A stretch of DNA of 64,000 bases from Loxodes magnus (taxonomy: Eukaryota > Ciliophora > Karyorelictea > Loxodida > Loxodidae): positions 1 to 64,000 of the forward strand of contig CAMPDV010001711.1 of assembly GCA_946699065.1 (NCBI GenBank), written 5' to 3'. The notes below the pieces were generated by a model. It was not told where the DNA came from and did not search any database. It saw nothing but the letters and a program-made list of their open reading frames with translations. This document shows positions 35,610-47,310 of this stretch, one piece after another. Position 1 is the stretch's first letter; every line of letters starts with the position of its first letter. Both the position numbers and the translations under genes were made by a program.

Positions 35610-36400
35610 ATGAGTGAAAGTGAGAAATATGGATGATATGACGAACATTAACTACTTGGAAATCCAGAATTAAAAAAACTTCCGACACAAACTCAAATAG
35701 AAATATTATCTAAGTCATTAAAAGAGTTTATGTTTAAAAATAGATACCTCACTGATAAAGTAGAAAAATTAGAAAAACTAATAACGTCTTTACTTGAGAA
35801 ACAATATTAATAATCATAAGAAATAGAAAACAAACTGGAACAAAGAATTCTTTAAATTTAATAATAAATTCAGGTTACGCCATTTCCGTTTTAACAGAAT
35901 TAATCAGATCCTATGGAAATAGAAAATGAAGCCTCAAATTAAAATAAACAGTAAACGTTTATTTAAAATAGATAGTAAATTTAAATTAAATAAGTGATAC
36001 AGGAATAATAGTTTAAAAGAAGAATAAAATGCTACGTGTGCAATAAATAACACCAATGAAAATACTGCTACTAACTAAGCGAAATTTAAAGAAGGAATAA
36101 ATAAGATATTAAAAAAAAACTATTTAGGATATAACTAACATAAAGCGGAAAAATTTATAGAAAAAAATTCTTTAATTCAAATCTTAATCCTTGGATAAAT
36201 AATTAAGAACGCTACTTGCAAGACCAAAACTATTCCGAATATTAAAGGATGGTGCATTAATGAAGTGCTACGCCGCCTAACTAAGCCTAGTAGGAATTCA
36301 AGACAAACTAATAGAGACAAGCTGATAGAATAGGTCAGATGGCTGACTACTAAGGCTTTAACAAAGCTTTTTAACTTTTTAACTTTTTTTTTATTAAACT
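35610..36400 (+). CDS. CCHC-knuckle protein, copy 2 of the MORN-tail block (nested in a LINE)
   Basis: ATG 35610 starts M-S-E-S-E-K-Y-G-W-Y-D-E-H-Q and the frame stays open for over 250 codons. A coiled coil (S-K-S-L-K-E-F-M-F and L-E-K-L-I-T-S-L-L-E-K) is followed by a Gln/Pro region and C-Y-V-C-N-K-Q-H-Q-W-K-Y-C (CX2CX3HX4C, W = TGA). A Gln/Arg tail follows. Over 35619-36372 it is nearly identical to 13404-14150, where the same block is attached to a MORN protein and frameshifted. It splits the second LINE between the reverse transcriptase and the C-terminal finger, so it is probably a later insertion. No clear stop is seen. Confidence 0.6.
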
Positions 36401-37320
36401 TTGGATTAACTTTAGACGGTTGAATGTGCTTGCTAAAAAACAGCTTCCTATTTGAAGTTTACTAATAAAATGTAATGAATAGATTGCAACTTAATGACTT
36501 AATTTTGTCAAGGAAGAATTTAAGGGCAAAAAGATCAAAAAATTATAAATGAAGCAATAAAATTCCAAAAAAATGTAGAAACAATAATCCGCATGTAGGA
36601 TATGATAAAAATTTTTATTTTCAGAAGTTAATGGCTGGAATCTTTTATTATAGACCAACTCAACTACCCAAAAAACAACAAAAGCAGAAATCAGAAAATT
36701 TGTTATTTGCTTAGAATAAGAGCCAAATGCGGTGGTACATTACTTACGTTAAAGGTAAGATACTTGTCAGACAGTGACATATGTAGTCTATGTAAAAATG
36801 GAGTAAAAGACGAAGTCCATATAATTGAAGAATGCGAATAATATTAACAATAGAGAGATATATTGACTTTGAAAATAAATGCAGAAAACCTTAATAAACC
36901 CTAAACAAATATAATGCGACTAAACTAAATATAACTAAAATAGTTTAGAGTAGCTTTGAAATTGAAAACCTAATTCGTTCAGTAAAGGTGGATTAAAGAA
37001 ACATAAAAATATTTGAATTGAAGATATTTTAAAAAGTATTTTAGAAAAAATAAGAGGATATACCAAAATAAAATTATCTATTTTCAAAAAGCAATAGTAA
37101 AATACAATAGAGCAGATTTAAACGTTCATACTTGAATATATAAAAATTAGCTAAAAGAAAAAGTAAAAGGATAAAAAGAAAATGAGATAAGTTGGATAAT
37201 AAAGTTGAGCAAAGCTTAAGAAAGGTTCAAAAGATGAACAGATGAAATGGAAAGAATAAGATAGATAATATACAAAGAAGCCAAAAAACCGATTTATATT
37301 TGCTCTAAAAGGAAATTAGA
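36401..37320 (+). pseudogene. C-terminal part of the second LINE, with zinc finger
   Basis: A frame around 36660-36900 encodes I-R-A-K-C-G-G-T-L-L-T-L and the LINE C-terminal finger C-S-L-C-K-N-G-V-K-D-E-V-H-I-I-E-E-C (CX2CX8HX4C). Downstream sequence is Lys/Gln-rich and frame-broken. It continues the LINE interrupted at 35580-36400. Confidence 0.65.
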
Positions 37321-37349
37321 AAAATTTACCTTTCTCAGAAATCAAAGCC

Positions 37350-37888
37350 TAATTGTCATGTCCTAAATCGTCTCAATGCGTCTGTAATCTTGAGCTTCTA
37401 ATAAGATTAAATTATTTTTTCTAATACAGATTTCCGTTTGGTATCTTAAATAAGTTTTAAATTTCTCTTTTTGATATTTTTTACCCATGAATCTATAGCA
37501 TTGACTTATGTCCTTATTTTTTACAATATAAACATCTTTTTTCTATTTTCTAATTAGAAGCAAGATTCTGTTCTCCTCTTGATTCTCCAATCGTTAGTTT
37601 GATTCGTTCCAGTTAACTGATCGTCTGGTAAAAATTTTAAATTGAATTCCATTAGATTTGAATAATCTTTCCATTTCTTAAGAAAGTGTCTGTTAGTTAA
37701 ATTGTTGCTTAGGATTCTATTCATTTATCAGTTTACTAATTGTTAGCATAAGAGATTAGTTTTTACTTAAGGTCTTAAACTTCTTTTTTTAGCTTCTAGT
37801 TCTCCAATTGTAGCAAATAGAAGTCGCTAGAAAGGTCTGGCTAACTATTAAGTTTTGTTGGAGAAGTGAGTTATTTCTTAGGTTGCAT
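37350..37888 (-). pseudogene. ORF1-type CCHC protein remnant
   Basis: ATG 37888 on the minus strand starts M-Q-P-K-K-Q-L-T-S-P-T and leads into a coiled coil (L-Q-L-E-N-Q-K-L-K-K-E-V-Q-D-L). Near 37500 is R-C-L-Y-C-K-K-Q-G-H-K-S, a CX2CX4H half-knuckle; the final Cys is one frame away (a t-g-c two codons on). It is shifted beyond that. The layout matches the ORF1 at 27526. Confidence 0.6.
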
Positions 37889-37991
37889 TTTGTAATATAT
37901 ATAATACTGTCTGACCATACGAAAAGTAGGAATTCTTATTCTAGAATAAAAGTTAAAATATGAACCATGCTTAGAATAATCTTACGCTTAG

Positions 37992-38405
37992 ATGGTAACT
38001 AATGTTCACCATGTTGGTAATTTGTACAGAAAACAGATAATAGAATAAGTTATCTGTGCTTTAAAAAGTAAGGTTTTGATTTCTATTGGAAATATCTTAC
38101 CAAAAGATGCTTTTTATTAAAAGAATCCTTATGGTAAGGATATATGCTCAAACAAAGAACTAGTTATTATTTCTTATTCAAGAAAGTAAATAGAAGAAGT
38201 ATAGAACGCTCCAGATCATAGATTGTGTCCTAAACGTTAAAATATTAATAACAAAAAAGCTGTAAACAAATTACTTTTAAACAATGCAAGCAAGAATTGT
38301 ATGTTTAAGCAAAAAAAGAAAAATGGAAATGTGGAGAATGGAATGATAAACGTGTTGCTGCTGCAAGACAACAAATCTGATGAGTTTAAATAGCAAAAAT
38401 AGTGA
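37992..38405 (+). CDS. Unrecognised ORF ending in TGA
   Basis: From ATG 37992 137 codons run to TGA 38403-38405, and the frame is open upstream to about 37906, where the inverse ORF1 remnant begins. The sequence looks protein-like (V-H-H-V-G-N-L-Y-R-K-Q, N-P-Y-G-K-D-I-C-S-N-K, H-R-L-C-P-K-R-Q) with scattered Cys and His. I do not recognise it. Its 5' end may have been removed by the neighbouring insertion. It could belong to another retroelement or to a host gene. Confidence 0.4.
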
Positions 38406-38899
38406 AGATTTTTAATATTTGAGTATAGCTTAGAAATGAAATGTAATATAGTAAAATAATATGAAAATATTTGTCTATAAAATAATTAATTAAAAAGCAC
38501 AATTTAGTGATAATAGAATAAATTTATATTATAAACATAATTTATTATTAGCTAAGATACTATTAAACTGTGCATTTAGTATAAACTTATTGTCTTTAAA
38601 ATTATGCAACTGCTAAATAGCCAAATCTTTCAATTTAATATGTATTAAGCGTGCGGAAAAAAACTAGATTTAGCATAAGAGCATCAAAGAGCAAGTAAAG
38701 TTATAAACATTTCTACACTATTTCTTACAATAAAAATTAAATTAATTATATTATCCGTAGTGAATATAACAAAAGTTGAACCTCTTTAATTTAGATTATT
38801 ACAAAAATAGTGGATTAAATCTCTTCTAAGCGAAAAACTAAATAAGCCTTAACATTGAATTAATAAAAGTGATAAAAAACTTTTTTCGAAGAATCAGGC

Positions 38900-39605
38900 A
38901 CTATAATATTGGATCTGGAGCTTGACAAAAAATTAAGACCTTGCTATAACTCTCGGCGAAGTTCGACAAAAAACAATTAATTAAAAAAGGAAATTAGCAG
39001 CAAATTGAAACATAAAAAGTAAGCTTTACTAAAATAAATAGAATAGAGACTCAACCGGTTTATCTTACATGCACTATCAATAATCTTATAAAACTAAAAC
39101 AAAGGAAATCTTACGGATATTGAGAAAAATTTAAAGCTCGATTATTCATAAAGCAGAGAAATTTATTAAGATGCTTTTTCTGCAAAAAGAAAGGATATCT
39201 GGTGAGACAATTGTAATAATTTAAATAAATGCTAATAAAATAGGAAAAAATATATGAAATAAAAACTGAGCTAAATATATTCTCAAAAGTATATAAGGTT
39301 TAAAGAATAAAATTTTATTAAGGAATTAAATTAAATGAATAAAAAAGGGAAACAATTAGAATAATCGCAAGGAAAATGATAAAAAGAGCTACAAATCGAA
39401 TAATACTAAAAGAGCAAGAAAAGTACTGATTATCAGAACATGTAAAAGACTAAGCTTAAGAGAAAGAATAGAAAGAAAGCTACTATACGATTTCGGAAGC
39501 AGCAAGGAAGATTTCTTAAACATTAATACAAATAGACTTAGTTTAAACCATGATGATCCTATTAAAGGGGGATTCCGTTAATCAATTATTATTATTATCT
39601 TTATT
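38900..39605 (+). pseudogene. ORF1-type remnant with (ATT)n tail
   Basis: A Lys/Gln/Glu-rich open frame runs from about 38915 to 39580. In the neighbouring frame near 39165 is R-C-F-F-C-K-K-K-G-Y, a CCHC knuckle whose His has become Tyr. The block ends in aattattattattatc at 39580-39597, the (ATT)n tail shared with other ORF1 remnants here. 39606-40334 is AT-rich with no gene seen. Confidence 0.45.
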
Positions 39606-40334
39606 AAAACATTCAAGACATAAGTGGATTCTTTAATTTTAAGTTTTTTTAAGTCTTTGATAGAACTTATTTTTAAGACTCTAACTAAATGTCTTCTTAC
39701 TTATACTCTATGATATATAAATTATCTTTGTTAATAAGAGCTTAAGGTTATATAAGTAAATAGTTTTAATTTTATAAATAGCTATAGTAATATAAATATA
39801 TTGATTAATATTTAAAATATAAAGTTAGCACTTCATCATCTTTAAATAAGTTATAAAGTTAGAGAGACCAACTTCAAAATAGAAAACTCCAATTTTGATA
39901 TTTTTAGTTACTTATAAAATTTAAAAAAGAGTTTTAGATAATTTAATAGCTTTTCTGCTCTAGACTATCTTAACTTATTTTACCTAAAGCTAAATTTAAT
40001 TTTCTTTAACTATAAATAGACTTTAATTATGTTAAATAACCCTAAAAACTACTGGGATATAGTTAATTATATTATTATTATTCAAATTTCCAAACATTAA
40101 CTTAAAAATTAGATATCAACATACTTTAATTTGAATACAAAATATTTAATATATATTAATAAAAAATAATATTAACTTTAATTAAGAAATCAAACAATAA
40201 TTCATTCAAGGGAGAATTTTGCTTTTAACTACCTTTAATCTAACTCAATAATAGATCTTTCTTAGTTATTCAAAATAGATTTAATATACAATAGTATTTA
40301 ACAAATTCAACTCTCATATCACCATTTTATCCAT

Positions 40335-42460
40335 ACATCAAATTTAATTTATTATCTAAGAAATTCCCAATGGAAAACCAGACGGAATAAAATGCGAACT
40401 TCTGAAATATGGCAGATAATATCTGGTAATAGTTATTCACTCTTTTCTGAATAATATGTAAAGTTTGGAAGATTTTCTTAAGAATTAAATACTTCAGTAA
40501 TAATTCTAATATTTAAAAAAAGGAAATTAAGATTAAAGGAAAAACTGACTACCTATTTCAATACTATTCTTAAGCTATATGATAAAGCCTTAACAAAAAG
40601 ACTTTATAATCTGATTTATTAGAGAAAATTGATTCACCCTTCTCAAATGGAATTCATGAAAAATAGATGAACTATTTAATAATCTTGGATTATAAAATAT
40701 ATAATTGATAACTATGAGAAATAAACAAAAGGGAAAACTGAATTTATCGCAACATTGATAGATGTTGAAAAAGTGTTTACTCAATAGAAAGAAGACTTTT
40801 ATTTGATTAATTTAAGAGAGCCAAACAACCATTCAGACTAATAAAAGTCTTAGCATCACTTTATTAAAACCTAAATTCTTCATTTATTATAGATGGAACG
40901 ACCACTAGAATATTATAATATAACAATGGAATTAGGTAAGGAAGTTCACATGGATCCGTTTTAGCATTGTTGTATTATGATATAGTAATTAGATATTATG
41001 AAAGTAAAATTATCTAAATGGGATTCAAATACCAGGGTTTGAGTGTTAGCTTCCCTTGCAGAAGATGGGCAGATTATTTGATTCTTCTTTCCAAATCTGT
41101 AAAGTAGATGTAGAATTTAATAAATGAAACAATAAATTTTTTGCATAAACTCATTTAAAGACCAGTGTTACCAAATCTGAATGCATATAATTTCTAGAGA
41201 AGAATCAGAAATGATAAATCTTAAATTTATGATTAGAAAATTAGACAATTACTTAAAAAGAACAAGTCACATATTTAGGATTTTTCTACATCAGAGGAAT
41301 AATTTTAATCCCCGTTGCAAAGAAGTCGCATTCAAATATATAGCTGCAATGAAGAAAGCTTTTTTTTAACTGATGAGATATAAGAATGTAACTCCTTGAT
41401 ATTAAAACACTTTATGCAGACTTTTTACATTACCTAAAGCGAATTTGGAGGAGACTTAATACAATGAAGTATTTAAAAAGGAGTAACTGTAGCTCTACAG
41501 AATTGAATCAAGCATGAGATTGATTTCAAGAAAAGCTTTTTAAGTAGCAATTGCAGCATTTAGTGAGTCATGCTATATTGACCTGAATTGCTTATCTTTT
41601 AAGCAAATTATAGCTATAAAATCCTTCAAATTCTATTATAAAATAAAATATGAAATATTTACTTTCCAAGATCAACAATAGACTCTCTTTTCATTAATAT
41701 CTGTAAAAATGATTATAATATTATGATTAAGTGAAGCAATTATCATACCTTAACACTATCGATCTGCAGAATTAATAGAATAATACCAGTCCTAAAACTC
41801 TTACTAACCATATAAGAGACAAAAATAAAACAATATTTCTAAAATTTTGCTACTAAAAAATGTATGAGAATGAAAACAGCTAAAATATATATTTAGCAGT
41901 TTGATAATCTTTAACAATTTTCACAAATTACTTATACGAAGTAAAACAAATTGTATAGAAAAGAAATTATCAGCATATATAAAATTAGAACCTAATCTTA
42001 TAATTATCGTAAGGATTTTAAGAACCTCATTATCCTATTGATAATTCCTATTGTATATGTTGAGAGTATGAGACAACTGAGTATATCTTTTAATGTATTC
42101 TAATATAAGGGATTGACTGTCGGAAAAGTTCGAAAATTATGAATTAAGATTTCACATACTATACGATCAATAATATATAAACTCATTTTCAAGGTTTCAA
42201 TTGGAGTAATTAGATTTATAAATAAAAATATTTCACAAGAAGATAATAGCAAGATGACTTGAAATTCTAGAAATGGAGAAAGCAAAAAAGAAAGATTCGA
42301 AAGACGAATAGAAAGAAAGACTAATTAAAGAAAAATGATGAGATCAAGACAAGATTAAAAAAATATTTAAGAACATTTACTAAAGTTTACATTTGAAGGA
42401 AGCAGTTCTTGCAATTAAAGACGTCAAAAACTCTTTTAGTTTAAATTAAATTAAATTAAA
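40335..42460 (+). pseudogene. 5'-truncated copy of the 14.6 kb LINE
   Basis: The similarity starts at the reverse transcriptase (P-N-G-K-P-D-G-I-K-C-E-L-L-K-Y, compare P-N-G-K-A-A-G-P-D-G-I-K) and follows the intact LINE to its end. The active site reads R-R-W-A-D-Y with TGG at 41066-41068; the second Asp is lost. Many indels break the frame. The 3' end (tttagtttaaattaaatta near 42435) resembles the intact LINE tail. Truncation from the 5' side is typical of LINE insertion. Confidence 0.8.
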
Positions 42461-42740
42461 AAAATAATAACTTTGTAATTTTTAAAATGAAATAATCTAA
42501 TTTGAATCAATTAAACATACATAACTTTTATTAAACTTTTTTTATAAAATAATCTAAATATGTTTAAATTCAATTTCTATCATATTGATAATTTTAATAA
42601 ATTATCTTTATTTTTATTCTTTTTAAAGTAGATTTTATTAATCTTACTATTTATTTCATTACATCAAATTCTTGAAGATTAATAATCAAATTCCAAATTT
42701 TATTATTGTTTGTTAAAAATTTTAATTTTTTTAATTTATT

Positions 42741-42900
42741 TGGTGGAGTTTCAATTTCTCCCACTTAGTGTTCTTTTCTCTCTTTGCATAATGGACTAGT
42801 AGAGAGCTACGCCAATGGAGGATTTTGTAGCCTAGTCTCTTTACTTTGGGTATAAACCTTCCCGAGGTCCTCCTTTCCAAGAGAAATCCACCTCCATGAA
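42741..42900 (-). repeat. Short repeat family D, copy 1
   Basis: About 160 bp, GC-rich, with ends that pair (ggtgga near 42742, and tccacctcc near 42887). It matches 48320-48455 through a ttttgtagcctagtctcttt core and an agagaaatccacct end. Read on the minus strand, catt-ggcgtagctctcta resembles the head of SINE families A-C. It is non-coding. Confidence 0.55.
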
Positions 42901-43180
42901 TTTTAATTTTATATCATTATATTTGAAAATTATAAAACAAAAAAAACTAAAAAATTAATATAAAATTTCCTTTTGTTTATTGATTACTTAAAAACTATAT
43001 AAAGTAAGGTGCATAATAAAAATAATGTTTATAATATGAATATAATATAAATCTTAATTTAGTTAAAGATTTATATAAAACAAATTGTTTATTTTTTTAA
43101 CTTAAGTTATGTTTATTAATAAAGCTATTATATATTATATTTATATAACCTATTTTAATAACTATTATTATTAACTTAGA

Positions 43181-43384
43181 ATGCATCAGCACAATAAAGT
43201 TTCTCAATATTCAGTATAGTTTTAAAAATCTCTTAATAGATATAATGGATTGTTTATGTTGATCCTTTTGAAAACAGATATGCATGCTTAAAGAATCTAT
43301 ATTTCATATTAATAGCCTTCAAGTTTTTACCAAGGCCGTATATTTAACCAGAAGCGTTCACTTAAAGATCTTGAATCCAACTAG
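43181..43384 (+). CDS. Small conserved ORF upstream of F-box copy 2 (3' end cut by a SINE)
   Basis: ATG 43181 starts M-H-Q-H-N-K-V-S-Q-Y and stays open to the SINE boundary. The other inverted-repeat arm has a matching ORF (62803-62548) with the shared stretch Y-I-S-x-Q-Q-x-S-S-F-Y-Q-x-R-I-F and S-L-K-x-L-E-S-N. The match is at protein level over about 35 residues despite one indel. It may be a short gene, a piece of one, or an upstream exon of the F-box unit. The function is unknown. Confidence 0.4.
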
Positions 43385-43409
43385 AAATTTGTCTCAGATT
43401 ATAAGAGAT

Positions 43410-43777
43410 AAATAAATAAATTGGATTATAAGCGCGTAGCACTCTCATTGGTGCGCAGCTCTTTCACTTAATTTTATTTCATGTCGAAAAATAAAATTTT
43501 ATGGGTCTTTTTATCCTTGTTTTCTCTTCCTTCAGTACGTCCCTGTAATTTTTCCTTCCAAAGCATAGGATGCAATATGCGATTACGGGGACATCTATCC
43601 CGACCTATGATGAAGAAAGTTTCCTCCTGGCATTCAGAGTTCTCCAGCTTGCTAAGTCTTGCTTCTCTTTTTATTAATTTCTCTTCCTCCAATTTATTCT
43701 CTGTCAGCGCTCTTTTTTTAGTTGCCTTGCTGGGCCTCCAAGCAGCATCCGAAGGAAAGGGATTTCCATCCTGTTAA
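43410..43777 (+). repeat. SINE-like element, family A copy 2
   Basis: Close match to 1461-1823, including gattacggggacatct and tagttgccttgctggg. The opposite inverted-repeat arm lacks it: there cttgaatccaacta runs almost directly into aatatatataataagcata, while here those flanks are about 394 bp apart (43384 and 43779). This bounds the insertion and shows the element is mobile. Standard-code ORFs in it are not conserved. Confidence 0.8.
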
Positions 43778-43989
43778 AAATATATATAATAAGCATAGGA
43801 AAACTTTGCTTTAGCAGTTTTTTTGATAATTTGAGTAAAACAGTTTGACTATATATTAATTATATCATAATTAATATATTTGAATAGTTTCATTATAATT
43901 AATACATCTTTAGAATATATTTCTCATATTATTTTAAAACCAATAAATATTATATTTACATTTATTTACTCTTTTTTATAAAAATAATA

Positions 43990-45477
43990 ATGGGACAAGT
44001 TTATAAACGCTTTGGATTTTAGAAGGAAAATTAACAAGAGAAAGAATAATGATAGATAAACAATCAAAAAGATAAAAATAAGAAATAATAATAAAAGTAT
44101 ACAGTTCATATAAATTCCTTACCTCTTTACATCTTAGAACTCATTTTTTCTTATTAAGACTTTAAATAAATTTGTAGGAATGAATAAGTGTAAAAAAAGT
44201 GATTAAAAGTATAATATGAAACCTTTTAAGTTAATGCTCATAATATTTTAAGAAACTTAAAAAAGACTAATAATTGGTAAGAAATGCTTTTTGAAAATGA
44301 GAAAGATAAAAAATAAATAACTTAAGAAGATGCTATATAACTTTTGGAAATAATTAAATAAAGTTTTAGTAAAATAGAAAAGCATAACTCATTCTCATTA
44401 ATCCTAGATCTAAATGAAATTCAATGTCTTGAATAGTATAAGAATAAAGATTAGTAATTTGAGAGAAAATTAGATGAAATGATGTAGTATCTTATTGAAA
44501 TACTAAGAAAGTAAAAAGAGATAAAGTAAGAGCATATATAAAAATAAAAAGTACTTACATGTGGATAAAAAATAAAGTCTTTTTATTTTAATGGAAGATG
44601 CTGAAACAATTAAATTAGTAAAGTTTTATTTCTATGCCCTAATTTAAAAATTTTGAAAATAGAAAGTTGTAATGTTAAAGAAGAAAATCTTACAAATATA
44701 AGCAAACTATAGAACTTAAAAATATTCTATTTAGATAATAATAATGAAAAATTAAATGGGTAATATTTATAATTTAATAGAGACTGCTAACTTCATTCTA
44801 TTTCACTTTAAGGCTCCTAAATTAGAGGATGCTAATTTTTGATAGATTATTTGAGTTTAAAGGGAGGAAATCTTAGAAAATTATATCTGAAAGTAGGAAA
44901 TTTAAACTCAGATCAATTAATTGCAATTTTCTAAAATAGTTAAAATTTAGAAGATATAAAAATTGAATGATCTGAATAAAAGCATTAGAAATGATTAAAA
45001 TATATAGAATAAAACCTAGTAAATTTAAAAAGCTTAAAATTATAATATTGCTAAATTGATAAATAAACACTCTTTTAATTTTTTTAGAACAATAAATCTA
45101 ATATAGAAAAATTATAATTTTATAGTTGTGATTAAATAGATTTAGAAATAATTCAAATTATAATCTAAAGATTCTAAAACTTAAAATCACTTAGCTTATA
45201 AAGTTGCGAAAATATTAACACAAAAAACATTGAATATATTTTCTAAAATAGCAAAAGTTTAGAAAAATTAGAATTAGTTTTTTTAGATTTAAAAAAAGAA
45301 TTTAGATTAAAGAATGAATAAGATTAATTCTATGAGTTCTGAAGTAAATTATAATTATTTGAACTATAAGGTTGCACAATTAATTGAAATCAAATTTCTG
45401 AAAATATGAGAAAGGAAATAATGGAGTTAAAGAAGCATTTTCCAAATCTTAGAATAATAGGAGTATAAAAGAGCTAA
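43990..45477 (+). CDS. F-box/LRR protein, family copy 2
   Basis: ATG 43990 (M-G-Q-V-Y-K-R-F-G-F) gives an intact frame of about 495 codons. The F-box is at residues 39-80 (V-H-I-N-S-L-P-L-Y-I-L-E-L-I-F-S-Y-Q-D-F), then a helical linker and LRR units from about 200 to 490. No frame break was seen. As in copy 1 there is no TGA near the end; the first is about 95 codons further on. TAA at 45466 (codon 493) or 45475 (codon 496) matches the length of copy 5 (496 residues). Positions 44621-45057 are identical to 50288-49852 of copy 3. A likely SCF substrate adaptor; targets unknown. Confidence 0.87.
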
Positions 45478-46490
45478 ACTTTAAAACTTATTTATAATAA
45501 AGTTAACATTTAAAAATAATATAAAATTTAATAAAAGATTTTCTAAAATAATATTGATTATAAAGATATTTTATACATTTATCTATTAAAATCATTTTTA
45601 ATTTGTGTCATATTTAATGTTTCTTAGAATTTTTTATATATATCCTATTATTTTAAAATAAATCATTTATAACTTTATTTCTATTCAATTCTTCTATTTA
45701 TTTATTACATTTTCAAGTAATAAAACTACATATTATGAATTAAGATTGAAATAAAAGTAATTTTTTAATTTTATTTATCAATTAAAATTAGTATAGATAT
45801 AAGCAGTGCTTTTTGATAATAAGCTTAATTTAAGTTTATAAAGAATTTAAATTATTTCCTATAATTATTAATTACTTACTATTTATTTTGCTTAATCTTA
45901 TAAATTTATTATTTTATTTAAATATTATTAATTTCTAGCTAATTAAACTAAAATTCTATGTCAAAAATTATTAAAAAAATATATAATTTTTCTTCATTAA
46001 AGTCAATAAAATTTTTCTTAATTAGATTCGATTATTAAAGATAATTAAGAAAAAGGATAAATTTATCAAAAGTAAGAGTGCGAAAAATGTTTTATTTAAA
46101 TAAAAACTTATAGTAGAAGCAAAATATATTTATATCAATTTTTGAATATTTTATTCATTTATCTGCTTTCTTTAGACATCTAAGAATAAATATACTTAAA
46201 GAAATAGAGCTAAGCATTTTTTTAACAACTCATTAATATTTTTGAATATCAAGACTTAAGAGACTTCAATAATATTACGTTATTACAACTTTTTGAAAGA
46301 GAATATCTTTAGAAATAAATTTAATGCCATTTTACTTTTAAATTTATGGTATATGAACTAGTTGTAATAACCCTTAAAAATTTAAAACTTAAAAAATTAT
46401 GTAAACTAAGTTTTTTTTAGGTATCTTTAATTTTATGACGTAAATATAATAAAGAGAGCGATTATCCCCACTTTTAAAAAAAAATAATAA
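45478..46490. other. AT-rich intergenic stretch
   Basis: No gene or repeat recognised. It ends at an (AAT)n run near 46485-46500 that is the tail of the minus-strand ORF1 element. Confidence 0.4.
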
Positions 46491-46620
46491 TAATAATAAT
46501 ATACTTAAAGTAGAGTTTTGCATTCTCTGGAATTGCAACCAGTTCCTGCGGACAGTTTTTTTAACGTGGGTGTGATCCACGACCTTTTTATTAAGTGGAA
46601 GGTTACCACTGTAACCGTTC
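46490..46620 (-). repeat. tRNA-like 3' tail of an ORF1 element, with (ATT)n end
   Basis: Read on the minus strand it holds three hairpins in tRNA order. First is ggttacagtggtaacc (46616-46601), like a D-arm with the agtggta loop. Second is cgtggatcacacccacg (46581-46565), a 5 bp stem with a 7-base loop having T before cac, like an anticodon arm. Third is ctggttgcaattccag (46542-46527), like a T-arm. The D and anticodon arms are 19 bases apart, so this is tRNA-like rather than a tRNA. An (ATT)n tail follows at about 46500-46485. The copy at 10323 is more degenerate. Confidence 0.6.
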
Positions 46621-46668
46621 AAGTGGTCTTGTAAAAAGCTTTTATTTGTAGATCCCTGTTGGAGTTAT

Positions 46669-47310
46669 TCATAGTTTATTGAGTTGTCTCCATGTTCTTT
46701 TCTGCTCTTATTCGTTTATTTTCTTTCATTATCAACAGTTTTTTAAAATATGTTGATTTGATTTGCAACATCAACAAAGTTTGTATTATTGTTTTTATTT
46801 CGTTCTTTTTTATGATAATTTATTTTCTATATTTTCTAGTCTTTTAATGAAACTTGTAGCAATCATTTCTTTTTCTGGATTCAATTCTGTTTTTAATTCT
46901 ATTGGTATTTTTTCTATTTCCATTTTCGTGTCATATTTAAAGTTTTATTGTGACTAAGTTCAGAGTTGTTCTTCCGTTATCAAATTGCTTTGAATGAGCT
47001 GTCTTCTGAGTATTAATAATTCGTTGTTTTAATCCTCTATGCTATTCATTAATTCCCTTATTTTTTCTCCTTAGTTATAAGCTATTTCTTCATACTTTGA
47101 AATTAATTTTTACATTTGATCTAGTTAAATTTAAAGTTTTTGATCAGATTCGTTCTTAGGTTATCTTATCTCTATAGATCCTACCATCACTTTACCTTCT
47201 GATGACGAACTTGACTCCTCTCGTTGCTATTGTTTTTTCTAAATTTCTTTTGCCGCTTTTCTCTTTAGGTTTTTAAGTTAATTCTTTGAGAGTCGAAGAG
47301 ATTAATCCAT
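46669..47310 (-). CDS. ORF1-type protein with intact CCHC zinc knuckle
   Basis: ATG 47310 (M-D-Q-S-L-R-L-S-K-N-Q) runs without a shift. It has a basic N-terminus with a Ser run and G-K-V-M-V-G, a coiled coil with L-I-S-K-Y-E-E and E-L-M-N-S-I-E-D-Q, an acidic-Lys linker, then C-W-C-C-K-S-N-Q-H-I-L-K-N-C near 46750, a canonical CX2CX4HX4C with the W as TGA. The likely stop is TGA 46671-46669 (213 residues), since tRNA-like non-coding structure follows. It probably binds RNA of its element. There is no ORF2 next to it. Confidence 0.75.

Larger units (their letters stand above)
43003..45470 (+). repeat. Inverted repeat, left arm
   Basis: This arm matches 60909-62985 in reverse orientation, from agtaaggtgcataataaaa to the end of the F-box gene. 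It contains a small ORF, an inserted family A SINE (absent from the other arm) and F-box/LRR copy 2. Confidence 0.8.

Noticed and set aside
39780..40334. Possible repeat shared with 47570-47640 (catcatcttta and tagagaagtcaactt)
   Set aside because: The similarity is short and AT-rich, too weak to call a family.
43481..43777. 98-codon standard-code ORF within the family A element
   Set aside because: The matching copy at 1461-1823 does not preserve it as a protein, and the organism does not use standard stops; the block behaves as a non-coding repeat.
46490..46620. A genuine tRNA-Val(CAC) gene
   Set aside because: The D and anticodon arms are 19 bases apart, there is no acceptor stem and the T-loop is off consensus; only a tRNA-like structure is claimed.
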